The notes below the pieces were generated by a model. That model was not told the origin of the DNA, made no database searches, and worked only from the letters and a program-made list of their open reading frames with translations. Positions 11,293 to 22,255 of a DNA stretch of 64,000 nt are shown here, piece after piece. The stretch is from Telopea speciosissima (taxonomy: Eukaryota; Streptophyta; Magnoliopsida; Proteales; Proteaceae): positions 44,919,010-44,983,009 of the forward strand of contig NC_057925.1 of assembly GCF_018873765.1 (NCBI RefSeq). The letters are read 5' to 3'. The stretch's first letter is position 1. Each line of letters opens with the position of its first letter. Made by a program: the position numbers and the translations under genes.

Positions 11293-11467
11293 AAGGATCG
11301 AGTTTCCCTCCACCCATGGTGAATGGAATCACCAAGGAGCGAGAGAGGGCGGGAATTGGCATCGGGAGGGTATTTTAGTACATACTAAAACCCTAGGAGA
11401 GATTTGTGAACCCTTGGATGGTGTGTAAACCGTCCTCTTTGGGTGGAGGAAAACTTTATCCTAAAAA
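11293..11467. mobile_element. Short TIR element, relative of 9762-9918
   Basis: Left GTTTCCCTCCACCC and right GGGTGGAGGAAAACTTTATCC are near-inverted repeats enclosing ~150 bp without coding capacity. Confidence 0.45.
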
Positions 11468-11923
11468 TATCCCCTATGTGTATCAGGGTTTATGACTACA
11501 GTGGTATCTAGATACCAACCTCACACCAATCCATCACAATTACCATTCCTTGTGGTAGGAAAGGAACAGATGAAGACAATTCCCCATCAATCGAAGGTCA
11601 TAATCTCTACCCAAATTGTGCCAATTCTCAAAACTGTCCTTGATTGTCCAAAGAGTTTCTCTCCCCAAATTGCACAAAGTCCTGAAACTGTCCTTGAATG
11701 TCCTAAGAGTTTCATCCAAAACCACAATAAATGTGGTGGCCCGTGGGGGCAACAAAAACTCGGTAGAGAAGAGGAGGTGGTAAGAGACAACCCAATCCCT
11801 CTGCTTTGTGGGTAACCATGTTTTTTCATTCTATAGTGGTCCCAAAATCCTCCCTCTGCAGCTTCTCTTCACAAAATTTTCTGAGTGACTTTTATTTTAA
11901 GCTTCTCCATTATTGTGGATGAT
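11468..11923. other. Intergenic, no gene seen
   Basis: It contains a short direct repeat: CCTTGATTGTCCAAAGAGTTT and CCTTGAATGTCCTAAGAGTTT, about 57 bp apart. No domain is recognised in the frames that cross it. Confidence 0.4.
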
Positions 11924-12217
11924 GATCACTCACTAGTGATGTGGGTGATATTTCGAGTTAATTTAAAAAATTGTGAGATCGTCAATTGTGTACTGAGGAT
12001 GTCTTTACTCTTTAGGGGTGTAAATGAATAGTCGAAATTCATTTTTGTATCCGTGTTCGAATCCGTTTAGGATCACTCACTAGTGATGTGGGTGATATCT
12101 CCAATTAATTTAAAAAATTGTGAGATCGTCAATAGTGTACCGAGGATGTCTTTACTCTTTAGAGGTGTAAATGAATAGCCGAAATTCGTTTTTGTATCCG
12201 TGTTCGAATCCGTTCGA
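11924..12217. repeat. 147-bp tandem duplication
   Basis: The unit beginning GATCACTCACTAGTGATGTG at 11924 recurs at 12071. Both copies run through TTAATTTAAAAAATTGTGAG and into the left end of the neighbouring hAT-type element (GTGTAAATGAATAG). The element end was therefore already present when the duplication occurred. Confidence 0.85.
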
Positions 12218-12391
12218 AAGCTAAACGGATGCGGATACGGATAGGCTATAGCTATCCGAAAAGCTATATTTACATGTAAACGGATAAAATATCTGATCCG
12301 TATCCGTTTAGCACTATCCGAATCCGTCCGAAAGCTAATCGGATGCGGATATAGCACTATCCGAGCCGAATCCGATCTGTTTACATCCCTA
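12160..12391. mobile_element. hAT-type MITE, CGGATACGGATA family
   Basis: Ends TAGAGGTGTAAATG and TTTACATCCCTA are inverted. The interior is CGGATGCGGATACGG / CTATCCGAA words, matching 60814-61083, including the CGAAAAGCTATATTTACATG core. The target duplication is not clean, perhaps because of the 147-bp duplication on its left. Confidence 0.7.
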
Positions 12392-12947
12392 GGTGTCTTT
12401 AGAGTATGTCAAATCGGTATATATAGCTATCCTTCTTCTAACATAGCAACACAATTTCAATTAGTATCAAAAAGTACATAATTCTTTTCTTGCTTTCTTA
12501 TTGCTTATCGATGCATAACCATGTCCCATTCAATATTCAATAGAAAATTCCTAAAATTTGTTTCGAATAGTGTAGGAATTTTTTTATATTACTGTCTTCG
12601 TATTAGAAACTAAAGATCTGGTAAAGTATGAGTTCGACGAGCTGGGTTCTAATAATTCATAAAAGATATTATCATATTCTCACAATACATTTTAATTAGA
12701 CGCAAAATATAGAAATCCCTTCTCGTGATTATACAAAAGAAAAGGTTTTTTGTTTGAATCCTTCATTGCAAGGAATTGGTTGGTCGTACAGTAAGAAATA
12801 AAAAGACAGTATTTAATGAAAGTAAAAGACCAATCAATAATTGGAATAATCAATATTCGTGATGCAACCATTGTTGCATTATATCCAAAGGTTCCTTTTT
12901 AACCTAACTACAAGGATGGATCAAATTCCATAATATGGAAAAGGAAA

Positions 12948-13036
12948 GGCATACCTAGTGCAAGAGGCTCCCATCATTGCGGGGTTTAGGGAGTGGCATA
13001 ATGTACACAACCTTATCCTTACTTTCGCAGAGAAGC
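12948..13036 (+). mobile_element. Au-type SINE, 3'-truncated
   Basis: CCTAGTGCAAGAGGCTCCCA, a GGGGTTTAGGGAGTGGC-like segment, CCTTATCCTTACTTTCGC and AGAGAAGCTTT follow the order of the Au SINE (CCAGTGCACRAGGCTCCC...TCTGGGGAGG...CTTACCCCTGC...GAGAGGCTG). The A-box-bearing left half is kept; the B-box part is not recognised. Confidence 0.65.
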
Positions 13037-15229
13037 TTTATTTGAATATTAACCAAATATACATGAAAACAAGTAGGGATAGGGTGTTGCTTACAAGAAA
13101 GAAGAGTTTAATTGCTTGCTTCAATTAAGTAATTCAAGTGATTTGTGATCCGAGTTTTCTAAATTTTCCATTGAAATATCTCAATTCCTATAAGAAATCG
13201 AATTTTTTTTAGTGATTTTCAGTAGGCCCGGTCCAATGTGAGCCGAATTGGCTATCTGCACTGTGGGGTGTCCTCCTAGGGATGACGATGAAGAAGAGCA
13301 AGAACAAGGATGAGTGAAAGTGACACGAACCCAAGTCTAGAGACAAAGTAGAACCCTGGCTCAGCACTTACACTGATACACCTACACCTAGAGGACACTA
13401 TAGCAAAGGAGGAAAAAGGGCCACCTGGAGAAAATGGTTTTGGAACAATAAGAGAAGAGGAGCCAGCAAATGGAGAGGGGTAGGGGACAGTTTGTCAATA
13501 GTGTAGGAACTAATTTATAATTATTGTGTGTCCTACATGACCATAATTTGGTGTTTTAAAAATATCTCAATATAGAGTTGGATTTAATTAAGAAAACCTA
13601 ATTATCATGCTAATTAAAAAAATAAAGTCCTACTCTATTTAGTATACCTTGATGGGAGGGTACATTGCGTTTTATAAATAAGACCCCAAGTCCTTCCTCT
13701 ATTTCAACGGTTTTATATCGACATTATCACTAAGAAACATTGACCTAAAATAAGAGGGAGAAATCTAGAAACTTCTTTCATCGTTGCAGTGACTCAGAGG
13801 CAATGATGAGTTTATGAATTCTTCCTATATGATGGTGAACTATATGCATCGTTTCTCTTATGTTTGTGATCCTTGGATTCAAAGGCAAGATCCTAATAAA
13901 TGTTTATATGTATTAGGATTTAGAATTCTACAAATAGAGCCCGATTAGGGATTTAGTTCATGGTATACTAGTATCCATATCCGAATCAAAACCGGCATTC
14001 ACATATTGGTATTGATCACCAGCAAAACCAATATTAATATGGATCAACCATATGGATTCATAATGGTTCCATACCAAATCAAAACACATGCCCATACTAA
14101 TATCGATACCAATACCAATTCTTCATACCTTGACCCGGATGAGAGAGAGAGAGTGAGTAGTAGCCTACATTGTTGGTGAAGAGACTTTTTCCCTAATAAG
14201 AGAGGAAAGAAGAAGAGACATGTGGGAGGAGGGCCCAAAGTCGAAAAGAGCTATCAAGATTGAAGCGTCACTATTATCATATGCAAATGCAAGTGCTTCT
14301 TCTCTAATTCCTCATCATTCTTAATGGGATAAGGGAATGTGACATATGGTGGAATATTCCCACTAACCAAACATAATTCCTCAATCACAGAGTCACAGTT
14401 GCAGCAATTGAGAGATTGAGATCTTAAATAAGGGTAAAAGAGACCCCTTACCTCACCTCTCTCCATAATAATAGTCACCGTTGGCAATTATGTCCTCCCA
14501 CTTGTGACTTGTGACTTGACTGCTACTACTATTACCCCTCTTGGCTCTCTTGCTTTGCTTCAACGATGGTGATGTTGTTGTTGTTAATTACTACTTTTAT
14601 ATACATTTAGATCGTCAACGATTGTATGATCCTATCCTATCCTATCCTATCCTATGAATCCTCTATCCAATCTCCATCGCTTCTCTTCTCTTCTCTTCTC
14701 TTCTCTTGCTTGCGCTGTTGCGCAGAGTTGTTAAATAGTAGTGTTGACGTATACATGTACCACCACCGCCCATTGTTTTGGTTTCCATCCTCCAACATTC
14801 CTTTAAATGGTAACTTTGTATCAACACAACCAGTTTCCTTTTCTGTTAATAATAACTGTATATCAAACATCAAGGAATTCTGAAAATAAGTCTTTATTAG
14901 AATGGGAATGAATGACCACACACTCTGGTCTTAAAATAAATTTTTTTTTTTAAATTTTATGGTTCCTTCTGAGATGAAGAGATTAAACAAAGTAACTAAC
15001 TTTACAACAACCTTCTTAATGTTAGTTAATAATAATAATAATAATACTTAATTACATGACACCAAACAAAGAACCTTCCTTACTTCCTTTCCATCTAAGC
15101 AAGCATCACCCATTCAGAGATTTTAATTTAATTCTTTTTTTTTTTTTTTAATTTTAATTTAATTACACACGTTATAACATAAGTAGTGAAAGCTTCAAAT
15201 TACAATTAAAATAAACCCCAAATACCTGT
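13037..15229. other. Intergenic; microsatellites and GTATCGGT-type repeat
   Basis: No gene seen. 13950-14135 has degenerate CCATATCCGAATC / CCGATACCAATACC words, one of several such patches in the window. (CCTAT)5 lies at 14630-14655 and (TTCTC)4-5 at 14683-14707. (AAT)n lies near 15027-15045. Two long poly-T tracts lie at 14939-14952 and 15136-15149. Confidence 0.45.
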
Positions 15230-16318
15230 TCAGTACACTTTCTTCGAGAATATTGTTCGCAGGTTCAATAGGCTACCTCCACTACCACTATTACCAGCGG
15301 CGCCGCCGCTACTTCCACCACCACCACCGGTGCTCTGACCGCTACTACTAATACTACTACTACTACTACCAGCAGCAGCGGTGCTGTTCACGTCGCTTCT
15401 ACAGCTTAAATGGTGGCGATACCCAATGCACATCGGAACATTTAAATTTAAAACCCTGGCCCTAGTTCCGCCTGCACCGCCATTGTTTTTGTTCCGACGA
15501 GGATCTATGGCTTCTTTCTTTCCACTCTTATCGGCATTTCGGACCATCGGCGTTCCTGTCCGGTCGGAGTTTTTTAGGCCGGAGCCACCGCGGCGAACTT
15601 GCCAAACGGGACTACTCCTTCCCAAATGGACCCCACCACCTCTGCCAGGACTACTCGGCCATTTCCTGGACTTGGACTCGCCCGCCGAGTTGCTGCGTGA
15701 ACAGGGAGCGCTACTTACCTTCCTGGTTGCGGCAGCCGCAGCGGCCAACTTAGGCTTATTGCCACTGTTCCCAGCGGAGTGACTCCGCGAGAATGGCCAT
15801 ATATTGATGTTGAGCTCTGTCCCGGTAACACTCCCACCGCCACTCTTTCTCTCTTTCTTCTTCTCCTTTTCCTTATCTTTCTCTTTGTCTTCGGCGCCTG
15901 TAGAGGATGTTGTGGCAGTTGTTTTCTTCTCCCCTAACCTGAAAATGTCCCTCCATCGCTTAGAAGTAGACAACACCGTCGATGATTCATGCAACGCGGC
16001 TGATGACTCGGGTCCAGGTTCAGTTTCGGGATTAGGGGTTTCTGAATCGGCTTTGTGTTCTTCTGGGTCTGGTGGTTCGGAATGGAGCGGGAGGAGGTGA
16101 AGAGGTAGAAGGACACCGTCGACGAACAATTCGTCAGCCGAGAGGAGTTGGGGTTGTGGGTATGATGGGTTCCTGACCATCCAGAACTCGAATTCCGGTG
16201 AGTTGGAAGCGCTACTCCTCCTTCCGCTGTTGCTTGCAGAGAGGACTTGAACAGTTGAGGAGGAGAGGGTTTCTGGTTTGAATCTGGGTTTCTCCATTGA
16301 ATGGGAAGGAAATAACAA
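15230..16318 (-). CDS. Plant-specific Ser-rich protein of unknown function, DUF1645-like
   Basis: A single exon of 362 codons; a second in-frame Met (MEKPRFKP) at codon 8 is an equally good start, giving 355 aa. Near the N-terminus is SPEFEFWMVRNPSYPQ followed by LLSADELFVDGVLLPL. This pattern (EFEF... then SADELF.DG...LPL) is like that of DUF1645-type plant proteins. Other conserved-looking blocks are KRWRDIFRLGEKK (~120), NINIWPFSRSHSAG (~170), CSRSNSAGESKSRKW (~205), GRSSPVWQVRR (~232) and RVLNLNVPMCIGYRHH (~288). A Ser/Gly-rich low-complexity tail ends in RTIFSKKVY. RSxSAG repeats suggest phosphorylation. No membrane segment, no signal peptide. Function unknown; a nuclear or membrane-associated regulatory role is speculation. 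The frame is clean with high local GC, so the gene is probably intact. Confidence 0.8.
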   Translation of the reverse strand: MLFPSHSMEKPRFKPETLSSSTVQVLSASNSGRRSSASNSPEFEFWMVRNPSYPQPQLLSADELFVDGVLLPLHLLPLHSEPPDPEEHKADSETPNPETEPGPESSAALHESSTVLSTSKRWRDIFRLGEKKTTATTSSTGAEDKEKDKEKEKKKERKSGGGSVTGTELNINIWPFSRSHSAGNSGNKPKLAAAAAATRKVSSAPCSRSNSAGESKSRKWPSSPGRGGGVHLGRSSPVWQVRRGGSGLKNSDRTGTPMVRNADKSGKKEAIDPRRNKNNGGAGGTRARVLNLNVPMCIGYRHHLSCRSDVNSTAAAGSSSSSISSSGQSTGGGGGSSGGAAGNSGSGGSLLNLRTIFSKKVY

Positions 16319-16560
16319 CGTTCAGAGAGAGAGAGAGAAAGAGAGATTTGAATGGAAAGGGGGAGGAGGGTTGGAGTGAAATATTTCTTTGTTTTCTCGG
16401 GAGTCAGCACATGGTTCCGTGCAGGTCACCCTACAGGCATTAAAGAAAGGAGAATAAGTAGTTAAAAGCGAGAGAGAAAGAGAGGTGAAAGGTCCAAGGA
16501 GAAGACAGAGAAAGAGAGATCAGAGATGGAGAGAGAGAGAGAGAAAGAGAGTTTTGGTGG
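16319..16560 (-). promoter_or_regulatory. GA/CT-rich 5' leader and proximal promoter of the 15230 gene
   Basis: On the gene's strand the leader is CT-rich: (TC)n at about 16321-16345, then mixed TC runs at 16470-16552. Pyrimidine-rich leaders and Y-patches are usual at plant core promoters. No TATA box is placed with confidence. Confidence 0.45.
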
Positions 16561-17964
16561 GCATTATGAAGGAGTGGATCTCTGGAAGTCAGGAACTTCC
16601 ATTTGATTCTTATTCCATCTAATCACACATTCCAGATTGTAATTGGGTTGACACAGAATAGATAAGGAACGAAGACAATAACAGGTTTTATTGGGTTTGC
16701 ATTTAGGTAAACTCCTTTTCCTCTTTAACACTTGCAGAGAGAAGAGGGGAAATAGAAATCCCATTTTTCGTGTTACTGGTCCCACATTGTACACATATAT
16801 ATGCCCGATCCCATCCGTTTCTTTGTGGACCCTACTTTAAATGAGCTATTTGGACGGCTAAATTGATTTATCAGAAAAAAAATACTTCTCCACTACAGAG
16901 CTGATTGGACTTCCAAAACCGTTGGAAGATATGCTTGTGAGTTACAATCACTCATTAATCAATTTCCCTTATCACCAATATATTTCAATGGTCATGATCT
17001 TACGCACTTTCAAGATTATTGACTTTTCAGATTTTCCCAAACATTATCTTTCCATGTGAAACTGTTTAGGGGGAGAATTTTCCGTCCGGAAGTGTGGCCT
17101 TTGGACTAATGCAAGAACCAATAGGAGCATGCAAAAGCATCAATAGTAATCGAATTTTCCGTCTTTCATTGGGGGTGATCAAGTCATTTTGTAAGGGTCT
17201 GTGTCTAGGCAAAGTAGTCACACTCTCAAATAGACTCCTTATCCCCAACTGTGTATTACGGGGAAGTTTTCCTTCATAATGTGCATCCTCAACTCTAGGG
17301 ACATAACTTTTTTTTTTTTTAATGAAAAAGAGAGAAATATATTAAGAAAGAGAAATATTTACAATGTTGTCCTTTGGATGGATATTACATGTACCTGATA
17401 CTGCTTCATAAGCTAATTCTCTAAATAGAATCAAAAGGTTATCTGTCTTCAGTACACCATTTAAAAGTACTCTTGGTAAAGTTAGACTAAGTTCCAAGGA
17501 AGTTGGACATTTTCAGAAGGGTGAAGGTAGTTGTTCAGATCCTGTTGTTGCTCTTAACTTCTTTTAATTTGATCTTTGTTTTTCTGGCAAATTCCATTCT
17601 TTCACTATTCTAATTAGATCTGCTTCCATCTTGTATGATGTTGTGTGGTAACCTGTAGAAGTTATAACATTCTAACCAGCTATCAAAATGCAAAAGGCCC
17701 AACTGGTTAATCTTAGTTGCTGGTCAAGTATATATGCCTGCGTAGATTAAAAATGGCAATAGATATCATGGTTAAATACATATTGGGTCAGACTGTAATG
17801 AATTGTAATCAAAGAGGAATCAAATGATGTAGTAGATAGTAGGGATGGGAGATGAATTGTCAAATCACATAGCCACTTATTTACAGACTACATAATAAAC
17901 TAAGGATCAGTTGTAGCAAATCCATGGACCACTTTGTTCCTTACAAACCAAATATAATAATATG
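16561..17964. other. Intergenic, no gene seen
   Basis: 17060-17280 has loosely inverted GGAGAATTTTCCGTCC / GGAAGTTTTCC ends and may be another small TIR element. A T-run lies at 17309-17320. No coding domain is recognised. Confidence 0.35.
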
Positions 17965-19480
17965 TAATTATAAAAATTGAAAAAAACCAATAAGAAGATT
18001 ATTTATCCAAGGCGCTGGAGTGAAAAAGAAGACACGCAGACGCAGTTGTGCCAGTGAAGAGTTGGAGAGAAGCTTTGTTCTCAATCCAAGAGGGCTAGAT
18101 GCCCATATACGTTTAGTCCAATCACATGATAGAAAAATGTGCCACATGGACTCATCAGAAGAACCGCATAAAACACATGTAGGATCGATTGCCACCCATT
18201 TCGAGAGAAGCGTTTTGACAGACAATCCTGCATTTAAGACATGCCAAAAGAACATTTTAAATTTCGGATGGATATTACTTTTCTAGAAAAATCACCACCA
18301 TATTGATTGAATGGGGCTAGATTGAGTATTCAAAATGAACTTTGCAGCTTGTTGAGAGGAAAACATCCCAATTTTAGAAAGGTTGCATCTCCATTTGATC
18401 ATCAATATATGAAATATATATATATTTTTTGGTAACGGGGAATTTATTGATGAGGGGTGAGTACAAGCAATGGCATCAGTCACACAAAGTTCCTGAAGCC
18501 ACCGAATGGAATTTGGCCAATCTGTCAAGTACCCAATAGACAGCGCCTTCTTGGCTAGAGCATCCGAAACACCATTCATAGCCCTAGGAACAAAAGAAAA
18601 GTTGATAGAGGAAAAGGAAGAACTTAGTCTAGTCACATCCGCTACTAAGTCCTCCACCTCCCACCCTGGGGATTTCGAACCCTCAATGAACATGATAGCA
18701 TCCTTACTATCAGACTCCACCACAAGATTATCGAAACCCAGCTCTAAAGCATAGACAAGAGCAGCACGAATCGCCTACAATTCTCCTTGAATAATCAAAC
18801 CAAACAACTGTGGGATGGAGCGAGCCCTTAACAAAGCACCAGTACGTGTGGTCTCTGTAACTAACTCCCAACCCTCCTTTGATCGAATCAGCAATGAGAG
18901 CCGCATCACAGTTAGCTTTAGCAAAGCCCACTGGGGGAGGAGACCAATGAGAGCACCGATGTAAACTATCACTCCCCAAATCAGGCGAAGAAAAGTTTGA
19001 GGCACGTCCTGAATTCTCACCTGGCTTTTGAACAGTTTTGTGAAACTCCATGAAGGCTTTATCAGCCATTTGTAGCACATCAGACGGGGTCCAAACCTTG
19101 CCATTGAGAACCTGCTCATTACGGGCACGCCAAAGGTACCAACAAATAAAAGAAGCTCTTGAGATAGACTCTCAAGCTAGCTTTTTATTTTGTCTGAACC
19201 AAACATTCCAGCCAACAATCCAATATATGAAATATGGATCCTTAAAATTTCATCAATGAACACAAAAAGAAATAATTGGAGGAATAAATCTGAATTCCAA
19301 GAATAACCAGAAATTAGATCCTTAATAAAATATATAGATTGATTTGAGTGAAAAGTACGGGGTATTGAGCCTCCTGGAATTGATGGAATCCAGGGGTCAA
19401 ACCAGCAATTGGTGTTATTCCCTGATCCAATTTTCCTCCAAACAATAGTTTTAAGGACATAATTACTCCCTTACTCCTTG
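17965..19480 (-). mobile_element. L1-type LINE fragment (RT C-terminal linker and zf-RVT), split by a younger LINE
   Basis: Reading the minus strand from 19480, it encodes IGSGNNTNCWFDPWIPSIPG (the segment after the RT core). The younger LINE 18418-19220 then interrupts it. The frame resumes with SQQAAKFILN, FKMFFWHVLNAGLS and CVLCGSSDESMWHIFLSCDW, the zf-RVT domain with CxxC...H...C ligands, followed by TKRIWASSPLGL. At least one frameshift or stop lies between these pieces. This order (RT tail, then zf-RVT) is right for plant L1 ORF2; the RNase H in between belongs to the inserted element. Confidence 0.8.
18418..19220 (-). mobile_element. Younger 5'-truncated L1 LINE (RNase H end) with 15-bp TSD
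   Basis: CAATATATGAAATAT at 18403-18417 is repeated exactly at 19221-19235, a 15-bp target-site duplication of the LINE type. The insert reads on the minus strand: a spacer, then an RVT_3-type RNase H domain (FAKANCDAALI, MVESDSKDAIMFIEG, FSFVPRAMNGVSDALAKKA). The 3' tail CTCATCAATAAATTCCCCG is followed by an A-rich end adjoining the TSD. The RNase H lies in two frames, broken near 18725. The only retained domain is the 3' end, typical of 5' truncation. Confidence 0.88.
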
Positions 19481-20122
19481 CCCTATATGGCATGGTTTAA
19501 CGTATGTGAATATAGATATCATATTAGTCATATTGGTTGATATTTATCAATATCGTTGGCATGATACATATATGATGCCGATACTATAACAATGGTATCA
19601 GTACAAAGCAGGATAAATCAACTCCAAAAACCGATATGGTCCAAATCCAGCCTGATACAACTGATCCTTATCGATATCAACCAAGATCAATATAGGTACC
19701 AATATTGATACCTAAGACCTTATTATATATTGATGGTCCAAAATGCCCTTCATTGTTCCCTAACAACCATCTAACCACAATGATGGCCATCGGTGAAAGA
19801 TGTGGCTTCAAGAAAACTTGGTGCCTGTTTATTTGGTAGGAATTAATTTCCTCACCAAGGGTCAAGATTTTAGTTCATGGAATCGGATCATCTGCTAGTT
19901 CTATGATACTGTTACATATCGGCAGGTATTCATCCGATAACATTCAAATAAGAACACATTTTTACCAATACCAACAGTACATATCGATATCAATCAGGGT
20001 CGATATTGATTTGGTTTGACTGATACGGTTGAATCAATACCAATACCTAAAATCCTGCCTAGGCTGAAATGAGAATCTCTATGTCATTGGTGATGTGATA
20101 CTAGATTTTAAATTTATAATTT
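19481..20122. repeat. Degenerate TATCGATATC / GGTATCGAT repeats
   Basis: 19500-19690 and 19865-20055 are filled with words such as ATATCGTTGG, CCGATATGG, GATATCAACC and CGATATTGATT. The second patch is flanked by AAGATTTTAG and CCTAAAATCCTGC, inverted ends suggesting a non-autonomous element of about 190 bp. No coding. Confidence 0.45.
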
Positions 20123-20270
20123 AGGGAAGACGTTCTTTGTCTGGGAGCCTGGCTCTTGCGCTAACGGAAGCATCAATAGGGACAACATTTCCGTTTTTCG
20201 TGGAGTTGGTTTTGCCCTTATGTGTCTGACACAGGCTGCACTGCACGCTCTCAAACAAAATTCTTTTTCT
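20123..20270. mobile_element. Small repeat, GACGTTCT...TTTTGCCC...GTGTCTG family
   Basis: GACGTTCTTTGTCTGGGAG, then TTTTGCCCTTATGTGTCTG and ACACAGGCTGC. The same blocks, in the same order, occur at 21032-21158, 25440-25600, 40040-40140 and 59148-59418. A dispersed non-autonomous family. Confidence 0.45.
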
Positions 20271-20529
20271 CTATCATTTATTATCACCCAAGGAGATTGG
20301 ATGGATAAAGAGATTCTCTTTTCACCATAGGAGGGACAAGTTTAGCTCCCTTCCTTTATTTACATGTGGCATTATTGTGATATGCGTTTGGACTAAAGGT
20401 TTTCAGATTAGATAGACACTGACCTGGACAAATAATAGGTCAACAATTATTTGCTTTTAAAAGACCCTACTAATCTGCCATTTGATTGGTACAAGGCCCA
20501 TAGATAGACATCTTAAGGACTATAGTATT

Positions 20530-21000
20530 TTTTCCCTTTTTTTTTTTGGTTTTTAAATCCGAATTATCTAGGACCTGGCCAGCCTCTACGATTTTATTAA
20601 AGATAAATCAAAGAATAAGAAAGAATACAAGGGGGGGGGGGACCTACCCGCCTTACCCCAACCTAAAACATATTGAACCCTCAACTCTCCAGAAAGAAAA
20701 CCAAGAAAGCTCACAACCCTTACAAGCAACCCCAAGCAATGGAAAGTCTAATTCCTTAACACAGGAAAGTCAAAAGCATCTTCTCTAATAATCCACCGAA
20801 GATCCAGAGGGAGATTCATCTTCCCACTAAAATAAATATCAGAAGTCGATTCACAAGCTAAATTGGCTAGCCAATCTACTGCTTTGTTCCCCTCTCTAAA
20901 GGTGAAGGAGAGCAAAGACCTAGTAGACTCGATGAGGTCCATGATTTTCTGGAACCAATACCAACCCTTCCAGAGGTTATACCTTCGTTGTGACACAATT
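20530..21000 (-). mobile_element. 5'-truncated LINE, RNase H C-terminal end plus tail
   Basis: The minus strand encodes FTFREGNKAVDWLANLACES and LPLDLRWIIREDAFDFPVLR, the end of an RVT_3-type RNase H. A ~200 bp non-coding tail follows, ending in an A-run (T10-12 on + at ~20537). A second LINE end lies in the same orientation at 18418, but the tails differ, so these are different subfamilies. No TSD identified. Confidence 0.65.
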
Positions 21001-21031
21001 TTCCTTCTTTTAATTTATAATCAATAATAGG

Positions 21032-21158
21032 ACAGATGTTCTCTGTGTCACAGCACAGCCTACGCCAAACATATGGACCTACCATTCAAGGGGACAGAAT
21101 GATCATTTTGCCCACCCCCATGTGTCTTGGTGCAGCCCTCAGCAAGGAGAACATTTGG
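21032..21158. mobile_element. Small TIR element, ATGTTCTC ends
   Basis: AGATGTTCTCTGTGTCACAG and GGAGAACATTT are inverted ends enclosing GATCATTTTGCCC and ATGTGTCTTGG. Same family as 20123 and 59148. Confidence 0.5.
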
Positions 21159-22141
21159 CCTCAATAATAATATTGAACTCAAAATGTTGCCTGTTGGCCG
21201 GACATAAATTCTTCAATGATGAGATTTACATGTGATGTGGAAGTCCACATGCTTCTTCCGCATATATAATTAGTCAACTTTCGGCTTTCTGTTGTTTATT
21301 TATATAGAAACCGGTACCGGTTATAACTTTGATACAAAGCTTTCCTTCCATTGCAAATGTGTGAATTAAGTAAAATCTGACGGTTGTAATTAACCAATGG
21401 GTGGCGGGGAGTGAGTGGGTCCAGTGGAAGATGAGCAGAAGGTACTGATGCGTGGGCTTCAGATGATATGAAAATAAAGTGGTATAATAGTAGGATTTTT
21501 ATCTGTTGCTGTACTGACACGCTCCATTTTGAGGTGTTAATATCGGTGGTTGAATGAATCTACATGGAATACAAGTGACGTCATATCATGAGTTCATGAC
21601 ATGTCATGTGAATGGTGGAGGCCATGGGGTTCATGGGTCGGGAGGTTTGCTAAGTTCTCACTTCTTACATTGTAATAGGGAAATGGTTCTACACACTACA
21701 CAACACCACCTCTTGTGTGTATAGGCTCTCGCACATATGGGTTTTGGTATAGGGGATTCATGGTTTTGACTTTTGAGGTGTTAATATCGGATCGGCGGTA
21801 TGGGGTGATCTGTATCGGTATTGGCACAGGGCACAGGCTGATCTCGATACCTGAATGATCCCATGTCAATGGAATGGTATGAACAAATTATGGCAAAATT
21901 GTCTGATCAGTGCCAAAACCAAACTGTATTGGTATCATATCAATTTTCACGATGATTAAATCCGATCTGATACTTTGCACTAGTCGGATCAACCATACGG
22001 TTCATGTTACTTGCATATTAAAGGCTGAGCTTTTTTATTTACAAACACCAAAGAAGTTGTTTTGTTCAATATTTAGAAAAACCTCAGTCATGCGATAAGA
22101 TGACAATTTGACTCTTCTATTTTTGCCTGTCTCTATTGCCA
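21159..22141. other. Intergenic; GTATCGGT-type repeat at 21780-22000
   Basis: No gene seen. 21780-22000 carries ATATCGGATCGG / GATCTGTATCGGTATTGG words related to the patches at 19500 and 37630. Confidence 0.4.
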
Positions 22142-22255
22142 TGTGTGTTCCACACACAAGCAAGGTGGAATGTACCGCCTTACCCTTGCCCGAGCGCCTT
22201 GCCCGAGTGGGGATAGGGCAGTACTTTCCATCATGTTTGTGTGTGGAGGCACACG
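22142..22255. repeat. Fold-back repeat, ~45-bp arms
   Basis: GTGTGTTCCACACACAAGC...GGTGGAATGTACCGCC is repeated in inverse as GGGCAGTACTTTCC...GTTTGTGTGTGGAGGCACAC, with a short loop of GCCCGAGCGCCTTGCCCGAG. It could fold into a stem. No coding. Confidence 0.6.

Noticed and set aside
12400-12945. AT-rich stretch that reads like plastid intergenic DNA (possible NUPT)
   Set aside because: I could not match it to any plastid gene or intergenic region from memory. A BLAST against a plastome would decide.
14629-14707. Regular short repeats considered as a CRISPR-like array
   Set aside because: (CCTAT)n and (TTCTC)n microsatellites without spacers, in a plant nuclear genome.
15381-15782. Frames antisense to the 15230-16318 gene
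   Set aside because: Produced by the high GC of the real gene on the other strand; no domains.
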